Part shown: one piece after another, positions 32,010-44,819 of the stretch
How the letters are laid out: each line of letters opens with the position of its first letter
Numbering within the stretch: the first letter of the stretch is position 1
Notes under the pieces: model-generated
Seen by the model: only the letters and a program-made list of their open reading frames with translations
What the model was told of the DNA's origin: nothing
The model's database searches: none
Assembly (NCBI GenBank): GCA_039583875.1
Contig: CM077162.1
Coordinates: forward strand, 69,639,935-69,703,934
Source: Platanthera guangdongensis
Lineage: Eukaryota; Streptophyta; Magnoliopsida; Asparagales; Orchidaceae
Length of the DNA stretch: 64,000 bases
Direction of reading: 5' to 3'
Program-made: the position numbers and the translations under genes

Positions 32010-34800
32010 TTACTCTAAGTTTATCATTCCTAGTTCAATTTTAAATCTATTGAACTTAGCTTCTTCTAGGGGCTTAGTATACATATCAGCTATTTGATTA
32101 TCAGTTTTAACATATTCAAGTAAAATATCTTCTCTTTCTACATGCTCCCTAAGAAAATGATATTTAATTTCAATATGTTTTGTTCTACTATGAGATACAT
32201 GATTAGTAGCTATTGAAATAGCACTAGTAGAATCACAAAAGAGTGGAGTTCTACTTACCTGAAATCCATAGTCCTCAAGCTGATGTTGTATCCACAAAAG
32301 TTGAGCACAACAACTTCCAGCAGCCACATACTCTGACTCTGCAGTGGAGATAGCCACACTTGTTTGCTTTTTGCTACTCCATGAAATTAGTCTCCCACCT
32401 AGGAATTGACAGGTTCCAGTAGTGCTTTTTCTATCTTCTTTGCATCCTGCAAAGTCTGCATCTGAATAACCTGTTAGTTCAAAATCCCCATTCCTAGGGT
32501 ACCAGAGGCCTAGATAGGGAGTGCCCTTAAGATATCTCAATATCTTTTTGACTGCAGTCAAATGAGACTCTTTAGGGCAGACTTGATACCTTGCACAGAC
32601 ACATGTAGCATACATGATATCTGGTCTACTTGCAGTCAAGTATAATAGGGAGCCAACTATCCCTCTATACAAGGTTTCATCTACAGGTTTCCCTGCATCA
32701 TCCTTGCTAAGAGACATACTTGACCTCATAGGAGTTTTTATGGTGCTGGATGAATCCATACCATACTTCCTTATGAGTTCTAGGGTGAACTTGGACTGGC
32801 ATATGGATAAACCACTCTCAGTCTGTCTTACTTGGAGACCCAAGAAGAACTTTAGCTCTCCCATACTACTCATCTCAAATTGACTTTGCATTAGCTTTGC
32901 AAACTTTTTGCAAAGGCTACTTTCAGTAGACCCAAATATAATGTCATCTACATATATTTGGACTAGTATAACTTTGCCTCTAGATTCCCTAAGGAATATA
33001 GTCTTATCTATTTTCCCCCTTGAGATCTTGTTCTCAATGAGGAAACTAGATAGGGTTTCATACCAAGCCCTAGTGGCTTGCTTTAACCCATATAAAGCTT
33101 TCCTAAGTCTATATACATGATGAGGTAGAGTTGAATCAACAAAACCTGAAGGCTGTTCCACATAGACTTCCTCTTTAAGCTTACCATTCAGGAATGCTGA
33201 CTTGACATCCATTTGGTAAACCTTGAATCCTTGATAGGTTGCATAGGCCAAGAACATCCTTATGGCTTCCAGTCTGGCTACTGGAGCAAAGGTTTGATCA
33301 AAGTCAATACCTTCTTCTTGCCTATATACTTTAGCAACCAATCTTGCTTTATTCTTAATGATGACCCCTTGTTCATCCATCTTATTCCTGTAGATCCACT
33401 TGGTTCCTATTATATTGTGGTCTTTAGGTTTAGGAACAAGTTCCCAGACCTTGCACCTCTTGAACTGATTAAGCTCTTCTTGTATTGCTTCAGTCCATTG
33501 TGGATCTAGAATGGCTTCTTCAAACTTTTTTGGTTCAACTTGAGATAGAAAACTGGAGTAGATTGCTGCATTCAGGTTTCTGCTCCTTGTTTGTACCCCT
33601 TGTCTTGGATCTCCAATAATCTGCTCTACTGGATGATCTCTAAGATGCCTATTGGCTGGAAGCATCCTAACTTCTGGTTGAACCTCTTCAGCATCTCCAT
33701 CATGCTGTACTCCTTGAACTTCATCAGCAATTGGTACATGTAGTTCTCCCCCTGGACAACAGCCACTGTCTTCTACTTGCTGTCTTGCAGTAGGTACTTC
33801 TTCTATAGTAAGCTTGTCCATCTTCTTTGTTAAAACTGTGGGGCTGCATACACTACTAGACAACTCATTGTTAATAAGTTTAGTCTCATCAAAAACTACA
33901 TGCACAGATTCTTCTACAACTTGTGTTGTCAAGTTGTAGACACTATAAGCCTTACTATTGTTGCTGTACCCAACAAAAATTCCCTCTTGTGACTTGGCAG
34001 CAAACTTAGTCAAGTAAGACTTTCCATTGTTAAGTATGGAGCATTTGCAACCAAAGATCCTGAAGTAGGATAGGTTTGGTTTCCTGCCTTTCACAACCTC
34101 ATAGGGGGTCTTGTTGAGGCCTTTAGTTATGGTAGCCCTATTAATAACATGGCATGCAGTATTAACTGCTTCAGCCCAGAAATATTCTGGTAGTGATGTA
34201 TCACTTAATAGGGTTCTACCTACCTCAATCAAGGTCCTATTCTTCCTTTCAGCAATGCCATTTTGCTGAGGTGTTCTAGGTGAAGAAAACTCTTGAAATA
34301 TCTCAAAGTCTTCGCATAGTTTTGTCATGCTATCAGACTGAAACTCAGTACCATGGTCACTTCTTATTTTGACCACTGTACTATTTAGTTCATTCTGAAT
34401 TTGCTTGACAAAGCTATAGAATACATTAGGTGTTTCAGATTTCTGTCTTAAGAAGAACACCCAGGAAAACCTTGAGTAGTCATCTACAACTACAAAGGTA
34501 TAGACCTTCCTACCTAGGCTGCGAACTGGCATTGGACCAAAGAGATCCATATTCAAGAGGTATAAACACCTCACAGCATCTTTGTTTTCTATGCTTCTAA
34601 AGGTGGATCTAGTCTGCTTGCCCTTTTGACAAGCTGAGCAAATACCATCTTTAACACACTTAACTTGAGGACCATTCCTCACTAACTCTTTACTAAAGAG
34701 TTTGTCAATTGTCTTGTAGTTAAGATGGGCAAGCCTCTTGTGCCATTTGACATAATGAGAGACTGTCTCATCAGCTACAAGACACACTTGAGAGCCATTG
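32010..34800 (-). CDS. pol: Element B pol, 5'-truncated (INT-RT-RNase H intact)
   Basis: Uninterrupted frame of about 930 residues from the C1 junction to the stop at 32010. The open frame extends a few codons into the C1 LTR, but those are not part of the gene. Domains: GAG-pre-integrase with HKRLAHLN and [10 protein letters not shown]; integrase core with [21 protein letters not shown] and [13 protein letters not shown] (acidic triad present); reverse transcriptase with [18 protein letters not shown] and the catalytic YVDDIIFG; RNase H with [18 protein letters not shown] and [11 protein letters not shown]; end with [17 protein letters not shown]. Protease and gag are missing because of the C1 insertion. 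This is the best-preserved enzyme block in the window. Confidence 0.92.
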
Positions 34801-36320
34801 TGTTGGAACACCCTATTACTAATTTGGGTCAGGATCACTATGTCTCTAGGAACCTTTGCTTGACCTTCTGTATAGCTTAATAGGTCAATTAGAATTGAGT
34901 CTAAGGGTTAGAAGTCTAGGTTTGGAAGCTGCCCTGAAGACCAGGATTCTCAGTCTGGAGACTAAGTCATATCGTCGAGCTCAGCACGACGATTCGTCGA
35001 ACTCCGGTCGACGATCATCTAGCTCAACTTCGACAGATCGTCGAACTCCATTCGACGATCGCTGAGCTCAACTTCATAATATCGTCGAACTCCATTCGAC
35101 GATCGGTGAGCTCAGGTCGACGATTTTGACTCTGCATTGGATCTTTATCTCTGAGCTCAGTTCGACGATCTTTGAGCTCAGATCGACGATATTTTGCTGC
35201 TGTGTGTTTCCAGGTCGCTGAGCTCAGCTCGACGATAGCAGAGCTCAGTTCGACGATTTCAGATAACTTCCAGAATTCAAATTCAAAATCAGTTAGGAGT
35301 TATTCTGCAATTAATTCAGAGATTTGCTAGCCGTTTTCATTCAATTCTGGACCAAGTTTCAAGGGATTTTTCAAGAAATGTTTCTGTGGACTTTCCTCCA
35401 GAAGAGATTATGCAATTAAGGATGCAATTAATGTAGGCCAACAGCTATACTTGACAGAGAATGATATTCTATTCTGACTAGAGAATAAAAGACAGGATTT
35501 TTGAATCTCTCACATAGAAGAACACACACAATACAGAGAGAGAGAGATACTAACTACAGAGAACTCTCAAAAATCTTATGTCTCAAAGAATTCTGAAGAA
35601 CACTCATCCAAGGAGATCAAGTTTTCAAATCTTCAGATCTCTTTAGTTTTCAAAGTGTTCAAGGCCAACATATTTCAAGACTCCAGAAACTTAACATTTC
35701 AGCTATTGCTGAAATCATCCATTGCTGGAGTTCAATATTTGAAGGCCTATCACCCTCAGCAAAGCTTTTCTTCCTGAAGATTTCAAGGATTCAGGGGAGC
35801 TTTGACACCAATCCACATAGTCTTCTCAGTTGTTTGAGAAAGAGAAGACTGCCATCACTCTCTCACCCCCACTCTGTAAAGGGTTTTTAAAACTCCCTTC
35901 AAAAGTTTGAACTTGGTTTTTGAGCACCTGATCAAAAAATCATTGGTGGCAAGACACCTGATCAAAAAATCTGCTTTGGTTTTTGAGCACCTTATCAAAA
36001 GCTCATTGGTGCCCAGGACACCTGATCAACTCATCCTGCAGTAGATTCCTACCTAGGGTGGTAGAAGAGTGGATGTACCTAAGTTTGGGGAACCACTATA
36101 TTTCCTTGTGTCTTCTGGTTTTGCTTGTTTTAATTTTTGTTTCTGGCCTTGACTTTTCTGTGCTTAGCTTTTGTTTAACTTAGTACTGTGATTAGATTTT
36201 TTATTGCTTCCCTGCTCACACATATTACAACAATTATTGTAAAAGTTTGTAAAAGTTTTTAAAACACCATATACTCTATTCATCCCCCTCTAGAGTATAT
36301 CAGATCTAGTTGCACTTTCA
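34801..36320 (+). repeat. C1 5' LTR
   Basis: 1520 bp, TGTTGGAACACC to GCACTTTCA. It holds the palindrome array at 34973-35260, a weak TATA GAATAAAAGAC (about 35483-35493), R/U5 with CTCACTCAC-rich and TTTTTGAGCACC repeats (35870-36010), and TATTCATCCCCCTCTAGAG near the end. The primer site follows directly. Confidence 0.92.
34973..35260. repeat. TCGTCGA-N7-TCGACGA palindrome array in the C1 LTR
   Basis: Inverted pairs with 8-bp arms ATCGTCGA and TCGACGAT around a 7-base spacer, for example near 35078-35102 with spacer ACTCCAT, alternating with GAGCTCAG-type half-sites. Located in U3 upstream of the TATA-like box. Confidence 0.82.
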
Positions 36321-36322
36321 AT

Positions 36323-36334
36323 TGGTATCAGAGG
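36323..36334 (+). other. Primer-binding site of C1
   Basis: TGGTATCAGAGG, two bases after the LTR end; tRNA-Met type. Confidence 0.88.
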
Positions 36335-36453
36335 CAGGTTGGTTAAACATACCATACCTGATTGGTTATACAGGCTAACACCTGAACCCAAAGATCCCAA
36401 ACTAGATCTGTTCTTATTTTGTAGTGTATTATTAGATTTTGTTTGCACAAATC

Positions 36454-37958
36454 ATGGCCCAAAACAAAGATTATGCTAGCACCAGACCTCCAGTGTGCAA
36501 TCTTTCCAAGTTTGCACTTTGGAAGACAAGGATTAGACTTTACATGAATTCTATTGACGAAGATATTTTTAATTCTGTTTTGACAGTGTGTCCAAGACCC
36601 CCAGAGAACACAAGTACAAATGCTGTTCCACCTCCATCAGGAACAGATGCTGATATCAAAAAATGGAAAGTAGCTGATGCCAAGGCTATGAACATCCTAG
36701 CCCAGACAATGTCAGATGACATATTTCAAAAGGTAGCTGAATGTAATTCAACCAAGGAAATTTGGGACAAACTCTCAGAAATAGTCTCAGGCTCAGCTGA
36801 TGAGAGAAAAGACAGAAGATCCCATCTCATCTCTCAATATGAGAACTTCAAGAAGGGAGAGACTGAGTTAGTGGGAGATATGTACAACAGACTAAGTCTA
36901 ATTATCAGTGAACTAAGGACATTGGACAAGGAGATCTCTCTAACAGAACTTAATGACAGATCCTAATGTGCTTCCCCAGCACTTGGGATTCAAGAATCTG
37001 GCCAATTAAGGATGCCAGAAGTCTGAATGAGATCACCACTGAAGCCCTGTTGGGTAAGCTCAAATCTTATGAGCTACTCATCAAGAATAGAGAGGAAGAA
37101 AAAAAGGCTGCCTCACCAGCCACAAGAAAAGAGAAGACCATAGCATTCAAGGCTACTGAGGATCTGCCTGAAGATAAAGCCACAGGGAATGATGAACTAC
37201 TCAGTCTGCTGGCCAAAAGATTCTACAAGATGGCCAGAAAGGACTTCAGAAGAAGATCATACAAGGAGCAGGACAAGCCAAGGTATGACAAGTCCATTAG
37301 TAATAATAAAGACATTATTTGCTTTGGTTGCAGGAAACCATGGCACATAGTTCCTGACTGTCCAGAGAACAAGAACAAGGACAGAAGGGACAGAAAAGAA
37401 AGAAGAAAGGAGAAAGACTCCAAAAGGAATGGCAATGGCAAACCTTCTTCAAGCAAAAATAAGCATACAAGAAAAGGGTTTGTTGCTGAATCCTGGAGTG
37501 AGACAAAAGAGGAGTCAGAAGCCTCTTCTAGCTCCAGTGATGATGAGGATGATGCAGAAGAAAAGGAGTTCTGCATGATGGCAATCAATGCCTCACAACA
37601 CAATTCAGAGGAAGAGGAGTCAGAGTCAGACTCAGAGACCCAACCTGAAGAAGATCAGGTAATTAGTTCTTTTGATTTTAGTTCAGAAGATTTTAAATCT
37701 GAATTTAAAGCACTGTGTTTAGACCTGCTAAAGTCTGAGAAAGAGATTATCTCTCTCAGAAATCAATTATCTGAACACAATGTTCTAAAGTCAGAAAACC
37801 TCAAACTCTCTCAGGAGTTGGAGTGTTGTAGGGAACAGATAGCTTCACTTAAAAGTGAGCTCTCTGAGGCCAAGAAGCTTGAAGAATCCCTTAATGGGAG
37901 AAGCATCAAGCTGATGGACATCACAAGCACAGTGAACTCTAGATTTAACAGTACACTG
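36454..37958 (+). pseudogene. gag: C1 gag, frameshifted and cut by C2
   Basis: Starts MAQNKDYASTRPPVCNLSKF at 36454. UBN2-type gag with MNILAQTMSDDIFQKVAEC and CNSTKEIWDKLSEI. One base is missing near 36958 relative to C2, causing a stop at 36964-36966; the frame then reopens to the end. The knuckle at 37320-37365 reads CFGCRKPWHIVPDC, with Trp where C2 has the usual Gly. After it comes a Lys/Arg-rich, then Glu/Ser-rich and coiled-coil segment. The C2 LTR cuts it at 37958. Confidence 0.88.
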
Positions 37959-39496
37959 TGTTGGAACACCCTATTACTAATTTGGGTCAGGATCACTATG
38001 TCTCTAGGAATTTATGTTTTGACCTTCTGTATAGATTATAAGTCAATTAGAATTGAGTCTAAGGGATCAGGAGTCTAGGTTTGGAAGCTGCCCTGAAGAC
38101 CCAAATTTTTCTGGAGACTAAGTCCAAATCGTCGAGCTCAGCACGACGTTTCATCGAACTCCGGTCGACGATCGTCTAGCTCAACTTCTGCAGATCGTCG
38201 AGCTCCATTCGACGATCGCTGAGCTCAACTTCTCAATATCGTCGAACTCCATTCGATGATCGCTGAGCTCAGGTCGACGATTTTGGCTCTGCACTGGATC
38301 CTTATCTCTGAGCTCAGTTCGACGATCTTTGAGCTCAGATCGACGATTTCTTTGCTGCTTGCTTTTTCCAGTTCGCTGAGCTCAGCTCGACGATAGCAGA
38401 GCTCAGTTCGACGATTTCAGTTATCTTTCAGAATTCAAATTCAAATCAGATAGAAGTTATTCTGCATTTAATTCAGAAGATCTGCCAGCCATTTTCATTT
38501 ACTTCTGGAGCAAGTTTCAAGGAATTTTTCAAGGAACAAATCAGTGGACTTTCCTTCAGAACATATTATGCAATTAAGGTTGTAATCAATTCAGACCAAC
38601 GGCTATCTTTGACAGAGTATTATCCTATTCAGACTCAGAGAATAAAAGACAGAATGTTTTTGAATGAAATACAGAAGAAATATAGAGATTGACAGAAGTA
38701 GAGGACACAACTCAATACACAGAGACTCTCTCAATCTTCTGTCAACAAGAATCCTGAAGAACACTCATCAAGAAGAGATCAAGCTTTCAAGCATTCTTCA
38801 GATCTCTTCAGCTCTCAAGTGTTCAAGGCCAACATCATCTCAAGACTCCAGACACTCAACATTTCAGCTTGCTGAAATCATCTATTGCTGGAGATCTATC
38901 TTTGAAGCCCTATCACCCTCAGCAAAGCTCATCTTCCTGAAGATTTCAAGGACTCGGGGGGAGCTTTGACAACATCACTGAATCCACATAGTCTTCTCAG
39001 TTGCTTGAGAAAGAGAAGACTGCCATCACTCTCTCACCCCCATTCTGTAAAGGGTTTTTCAAACTCCCTTCAAAAGTTTGAATCTGGTTTTTGAGCACCT
39101 TGTCAAAAGCTCATTGGTGGCAAGACACCTGATCAAAAAATCTGATTTGGTTTTTGAGCACCTTATCAAAAGCTCATTGGTGCCCAGGACACCTGATCAA
39201 CTCATCCTGCAGTGGATTCCTACATAGGGTGGTAGAAGAGTGGATGTACCCAAGTTGGGGAACCACTATATTTCCTTGTGTCATCTGGTTTTGCATGTTT
39301 TCTTTTGGTTTCTGGCCTTGATTTTCTTATGCTTAATTTCTGCATAGCTTAGTTTTATTTCTGCTTCCCTGCTTACACTCATTACAACAATTGTTGTAAA
39401 ACTTTACAAAAGTTTTCTTTGTGTTTTAAAAAGCACCATATACTCTATTCACCCCCCCCCTCCTTTAGAGTATATCAGATCTAGTTTCCCCTTTCA
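37959..39496 (+). repeat. C2 5' LTR
   Basis: 1538 bp copy of the C-family LTR (TGTTGGAACACC to CCCCTTTCA), with palindrome array at 38128-38422, TATA-like GAATAAAAGACAG (38639-38651) and the CACCCCCCCCTCC tract (39450-39463). Confidence 0.92.
38128..38422. repeat. TCGTCGA-N7-TCGACGA palindrome array in the C2 LTR
   Basis: Same organisation as in C1 with point differences (for example CATCGAACTCC for CGTCGAACTCC, and TTCGATGATCG for TTCGACGATCG). Several differences are C-to-T or G-to-A at CpG. Confidence 0.82.
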
Positions 39497-39498
39497 AT

Positions 39499-39510
39499 TG
39501 GTATCAGAGC
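39499..39510 (+). other. Primer-binding site of C2
   Basis: TGGTATCAGAGC, two bases after the LTR; exact tRNA-Met-type site. Confidence 0.9.
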
Positions 39511-39625
39511 CAGGTTGGTTAAACATACCATACCTGATTGGTTGTACAGGCTAACACCTGAACCCCAAGATCCCAAACTAGATCCTTCTTTTGTTTTCTA
39601 GTATTAGATTTAGCTTGCACAAATC

Positions 39626-41498
39626 ATGGCCCAGAACAAAGATTATGCTAGCACCAGACCTCCAGTGTGCAATATGTCAAAGTTTGCACTTTGGAAAGCA
39701 AGGATTAAACTCTACATGAATTCCTATTGACGAGGATATTTTTAATTCTGTTTTGACAGTGTGTCCAAGACCTCCAGAGAGCACAAGCACAAATGCTGTT
39801 CCACCTCCATCAGGAACAGATGCTGACATTAAAAGTGGAAAGTAGCTGATGCCAAGGCAATGAACATTCTATCTCAAACAATGTCAGATGACATTTTTCA
39901 AAAAGTAGCTGAATGCAACTCAGCCAAGGAGATTTGGGACAAGCTCTCAGAAATTGTCTCTGGCTCAGCTGATGAGAGAAAGGACAGAAGATCTCATCTC
40001 ATCTCCCAATATGAGAACTTCAAGAAGGGAGAAACAGAGTTAGTGGGAGAAATATACAACAGACTGAGTCTAATTGTCAGTGAACTGAGGACATTAGACA
40101 AAGAGATCTCACAGACAGAACTGAATGATAAGATCCTAATGTGCTTCCCCAGCACTTGGGATTCAAGAATCTGGCCAATTAAAGATGCCAGAAGCTTGAA
40201 TGAGATCACGACTGAAGCCTTGTTGGGTAAGCTCAAATCTTATGAGCTACTCATCAAGAACAGAGAAGGAAGAACAGAAGGCTGCTTCACCAGCCACAAG
40301 AAAGGAGAAGACTATAGCATTCAAGGCAACTGAGGATCTGCCTGAAGAAAAAGGACAGGCAATGATGAACTTCTCAGCTGTTGGCCAAAAGATTCTATAA
40401 GATGGCCAGAAAGGACTTCAGAAGAAGATCATACAAGGAGCAGGATAAGCCAAGGTATGACAAGTCCATTGGCAATAACAAAGACATTATTTGCTTTGGT
40501 TGCAGGAAACCAGGGCATATGGTTCCTGACTGTCCAGAGAATAAGAACAAGGACAGAAGGGACAGAAAAGAAAGAAGAAAGGAGAAGGACTCCAAAAGGA
40601 ATGGAAATAGCAAACCTTCCTCCAGCAAAAATAAGCACACAAGGAAAGGATTTGTTGCTGAATCCTGGAGTGAGACTGAAGAGAGTCAGAAGCCTCTTCC
40701 AGCTCAAGTGATGATGAGGATGATGCAGAGGAAAAAGAGTTCTGCATGATGGCAATCAATGCCTCACAACACAACTCAGAGGAAGAGGAGTCAGAGTCAG
40801 ACTCAGAGACTCAACCTGAAGAAGATCAGGTAATCAGCTCTTTTGATTTCACTTCAGAAGATTTTAAACTTGAATTTAAAGCACTATGTTTAGACCTGCT
40901 AAAGTCTGAGAAAGAGATCATCTCTCTCAGAAATCAATTATCTGAACAAAGTGGTTTAAAATCAGAAAACCTCAAACTCTCTCAGGAGTTGGAGAACTAT
41001 AGGGAACAGATAGCTTCACTGAAGAGTGAACTCTCTGAGGCCAAGAAGCTTGAAGAATCTCTCAATGGGAGAAGCATCAAGCTGATGGACATCACAAGCA
41101 CAGTGAACTCAAGATTCAACAGTACACTGGGCTTGGGTGCCTCATCCAGCCAACCTATTGTTCTAACAACCCCTATCAAGTTCATTTCTGACAAGGGAAA
41201 GGGAGTTGTAGAGGTTGCCAGGAAAAATTCTGATCTGCCTCAGAAAACTAAAGTCCAGTACAAATCGTCGAACGGAGATCGACGATCGCCGAATGAAGAT
41301 CGACGATCGCCGAACGCAGCTTCGACGATCTCAGGACAAATCGTCGAACGCGGTCGACGATCCCATATACCTGACCTCAGCCATAGTCGACCGTCGAACG
41401 GAGCTCGACGATCTGACCCAAGATCGTCGAACTCAGCTCCAAGATCGTCGAACAGAGGTCAGAGCTCTGGAAATTTTTCAAAGGCAAGTCAAAATTGA
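39626..41498 (+). pseudogene. gag: C2 gag, several frameshifts
   Basis: Starts MAQNKDYASTRPPVCN at 39626. A base insertion near 39721-39725, a deletion near 39835, and changes near 40266, 40370 and 40680 shift the frame. Conserved blocks: UBN2-type CNSAKEIWDKLSEI, knuckle CFGCRKPGHMVPDC (40493-40535, perfect C-x2-C-x4-H-x4-C), a basic stretch, an acidic Ser stretch, and coiled coil. The last 70 codons (about 41265-41498) are encoded by palindrome repeats identical in type to those in the LTR, giving Arg/Ser/Asn-rich peptide with SSNGDRRSPNEDRRSP. Confidence 0.88.
41266..41462. repeat. Palindrome array inside C2 gag coding sequence
   Basis: Copies of ATCGTCGAACGGAG-type sequence followed by TCGACGAT, giving 8-bp arms and a 7-base spacer as in the LTR. 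Here they sit between the gag coiled coil and the protease, in coding sequence. The spacer is mostly ACGGAG(A/C) rather than the LTR's ACTCCAT. Confidence 0.8.
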
Positions 41499-44400
41499 AT
41501 CCTGAGGGTTTTTCATCCCAAACATTTAACCCTTATACTGAATGGATTTTACCTCCAAGGAGATATCATCCTGAAGGATATAAGAGTCAGCCAGGGATGT
41601 CTTTCATTTCTGAATTTAAAGGTTATCAACCTAGGCCCAAGGTAAACTGGGTCAAAACAAGTGAATTGCTTAATGTGCAGGTGAAGACCTATCCAACATC
41701 TAACCAGCAATGGTATTTGGATAGTGGGTGCTCTAAGCACATGACAGGGAACAAGGACAACCTCAATTCCTTTAGAGCCAAGCTTGGACCAAAGTTATCT
41801 TTGGTGACTCCAACTTTGGACAAACTAAAGGATATGGAGCAGTCCAGATTGGTTCTGTAACCTTCAAGAAGGTAGCATATGTGGAAGGACTGAAGCACAA
41901 CCTAATCAGCATCAGTCAGCTATGTGATGAAGGCTACCAGGTGACCTTCAGCAAAACCTTATGCAAAATCAAGTCAGAGGACAACACAACTGTGTTGACA
42001 GGTAAAAGGAAAGGTAACATCTACCTAGTAGATTTTCTTTCAACTTCTATAGATATCTGTTTATTCAATTCAGTTTGTAGACCAAATGTTTTATGGCATA
42101 AGAGACTAGGACACCTAAACCTTAGAACTATTGCTAGGCTATCCAAGGACAACCTTGTTAGAGGACTACCTTCTGGCCCCTACAAGAAGGAAGGACTCTG
42201 CAAGGCTTGTCAATTAGGCAAGCAAACTAAAACAGTTTTAAGTCACTTAATAAGAGTGATTCACCTAGGATATTGTATCTGTTACACATGGATCTATTTG
42301 GACCCATCACAGTACAAAGCCTAGGAGGGAAATCCTACACTTTAGTGATTGTAGATGACTTCTCTAGATTCACTTGGGTGTTCTTTCTAAGGAAGAAGTC
42401 TGATAACTTTAAGTGTCTGACAGAGTTTCTCAAATGTATAAAGATTGAGTTCAATACTCACATTGCCCTGATCAGAAGTGATCATGGGACAGAGTTTGAT
42501 TCTCTTCTTATGCAAGAGTTCTGTCAGAGTGAAGGGATCAGGCATACTTTCTCAGCTCCTAGAACTCCTCAACAAAATGGGGTAGCTGAAAGGAAAAATA
42601 GAACCCTTATTGAATCTGCCACTACATTGTTGTCAGATGCTCATCTACCTCTATCCTTTTGGGCAGAGGCAGTGAACACCTCCAACTATGTGCTGAACAG
42701 ATCTGATACATAAACTGAAGGGAAAGACTCCCTATGAATTACTCAAAGGGAAGAAACCTAAAGTTGACTATTTCAAAATTTTTGGTTGCATTTGCTATAT
42801 TCACAATAATGATAAGAAATATCTAGCAAAATTTCAAGCCAAAGCTGATGAAGGAGTGTTTCTGGGATACTCCATGATCAGCAAGGCCTATAGGGTATAT
42901 AATAAATCATCATTGAAAATTGAGGAATCTGTTCATGTTTCTTTTGATGAAACTAACATGTCTTTCAAGGAGAAGATTTCTTCTACCATAGAACCTTTGC
43001 AGGAACACTCTCTAGTTGAAGATATGAACAAGCTACAGGTTGCTCAAGAGGATGAAAGCAGTGAAGATGAAAGCAATGCTCAACATTTGAAGCTCAACCT
43101 GAAGAGCCAGTTGTTGTACCACAAGAGGAAACAACAACACAGGTTGGTGAACAATCAACACCCCTGTTGATTTAGTAACATCAAGAGACCATCCAATTAC
43201 CCAAATAATTGGAGAAATCTCAGCTGGTGTGCAAACCAGAAATCAGGTCAACCAAAACCTGTTGCACACCTGCTTCCTTTCTCAAATTGAACCTCAGTCC
43301 ATTCAAGATGCAGAGCAAGATCCACACTGGATCATTGCCATGCAAGAGGAGTTGCATCAATTTGAGAGGAACAAAGTATGGGAACTAGTGCCAAAGCCTA
43401 AGGATCATTCCATTGTTGGAACAAAATGGGTATTCAGAAACAAACTGGATGATCAAGGAGTAATAATAAGGAACAAGGCAAGGCTAGTTGCCCAAGGATA
43501 TTCTCAAGAAGAAGGAATTGACTACGACCAGACCTTTGCACCTGTTGCAAGATTAGAAGCCATCAGGATTTTTCTAGCTTATGCAGCTCACAAAGGCTTC
43601 AAGGTTTATCAGATGGATGTCAAGAGTGCCTTCTTAAATGGAGACATCAAAGAGGAAGTCTATGTCAGACAACCTCCAGGTTTTATCTCTCCAACTCATC
43701 CTGATTTTGTTTTTAGATTAAATAAAGCATTATATGGTCTCAAGCAAGCTCCTAGAGCATGGTATGAGACCCTAGCATGCTTTCTTTGGAAAATGGTTTT
43801 ATAAGGGGTAGAGTAGACCAAACTCTTTTCATTAGAACCCATAAGTCCCATACCCTACTAGTACAAATCTATGTAGACGATATCATTTTTGTTCTACTGA
43901 CTCAAATTGTGCAGAAGGTTTTCTAACCTAATGCATTCTAAATTTGAGATGAGTAGCATGGGTGAGCTATCCTTCTTCCTAGGATTGCAAGTCAAACAAC
44001 ATGCTGAAGGCATCTTTATTTCTCAAACCAAATATGCTAATGAGCTGGTTAAGAAATTTGGCATGTCTGAGGCATCTTGTATGAAAACACCCATGCCTAC
44101 CAATGCTGTATTGGATGCTGATGAACATGGGAAACCTGTTGATCAGACAACATATAGAGCAATGATTGGCTCTTTACTGTATCTTACAGCTAGTAGACCA
44201 GATATAATGTTTGCTACATGTATATGTGCTAGATTCCAAGTTAGCCCTAGAGAGTCACACCTCACATTAGTAAAGAGGATTCTTAGGTATGTTAAAAGTT
44301 GTCCAAATCTAGGTCTCTGGTATCCAAAAGATTCAGCATTTGAGTTAACTGGATTCTCTGATGCTGATTATGCTGGATGCAGAATTGACAGGAAAAGCAC

Positions 44401-44819
44401 CAGTGGAACTTGTCAGTTCCTTGGTGATAGACTTGTCTCTTGGTTTTGCAAGAAACAAACATCTGTGTCAACTTCAACTGCTGAAGCTGAATATATGGCT
44501 GCAGGCAGTTGTTGTTCACAAATACTGTGGATTCAAAATCAACTCCTAGACTATGGTTACAACTTAGAGAAGTCAAAATCTTTTGTGACAATACAAGTGC
44601 TATCTCCATAGCTCAAAATCCAGTCCTCCATAGTAGGACAAAACATATAGAGATTAGGCATCACTTCTTAAGGGATAATGTTGAAAGAATAAAATTGAAC
44701 TGCAATATATCCCAACTGATTTACAAAGGGGAGATATTTTCACCAAGCCTTTGGATGAAAAGAAACATACCTTCTTCCTAAATCAGTTAGGAATGTTAGA
44801 TGGAGGAAGTCTTAAATAA
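41499..44819 (+). pseudogene. pol: C2 pol (PR-INT-RT-RNase H), frameshifted
   Basis: Protease WYLDSGCSKHMTG (41711-41750); GAG-pre-integrase HKRLGHLN and CKACQLGKQTK (42095-42230); integrase [34 protein letters not shown] and TPQQNGVAERKNR (42285-42610); reverse transcriptase [40 protein letters not shown] and catalytic YVDDIIF (43868-43888); RNase H YADYAG-type and [14 protein letters not shown] (44360-44520), then [12 protein letters not shown] and the stop at 44817. Frame changes near 41840, 42285, 42710, 43170, 43800, 43900 and 44580. Inactive. Confidence 0.9.

Larger units (their letters stand above)
26238..34800 (-). mobile_element. Element B: SIRE-like copia, 3' LTR to mid-pol, cut by C1
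   Basis: Minus-strand element of the same lineage as A but a different family or subfamily (LTR 2.1 kb against 1.7 kb). Visible parts: 3' LTR, polypurine tract, env-position ORF, promoter-like spacer, and pol up to the GAG-pre-integrase domain, where C1 inserted after CATTG (34796-34800). Its gag, primer site and 5' LTR should lie right of the C nest but are not seen before or after the assembly gap. Confidence 0.9.
34801..37958 (+). mobile_element. Element C1: C-family SIRE-like copia, LTR to gag, cut by C2
   Basis: Plus-strand element inserted in B pol. It has 5' LTR (34801-36320), primer site and most of gag, then is interrupted by C2 after CACTG (37954-37958). The rest of C1 would lie right of C2, inside or beyond the assembly gap. 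Confidence 0.9.

Noticed and set aside
36540..36722. Antisense ORFs within gag and pol
   Set aside because: Shadows of the coding strand without motif or start signal.
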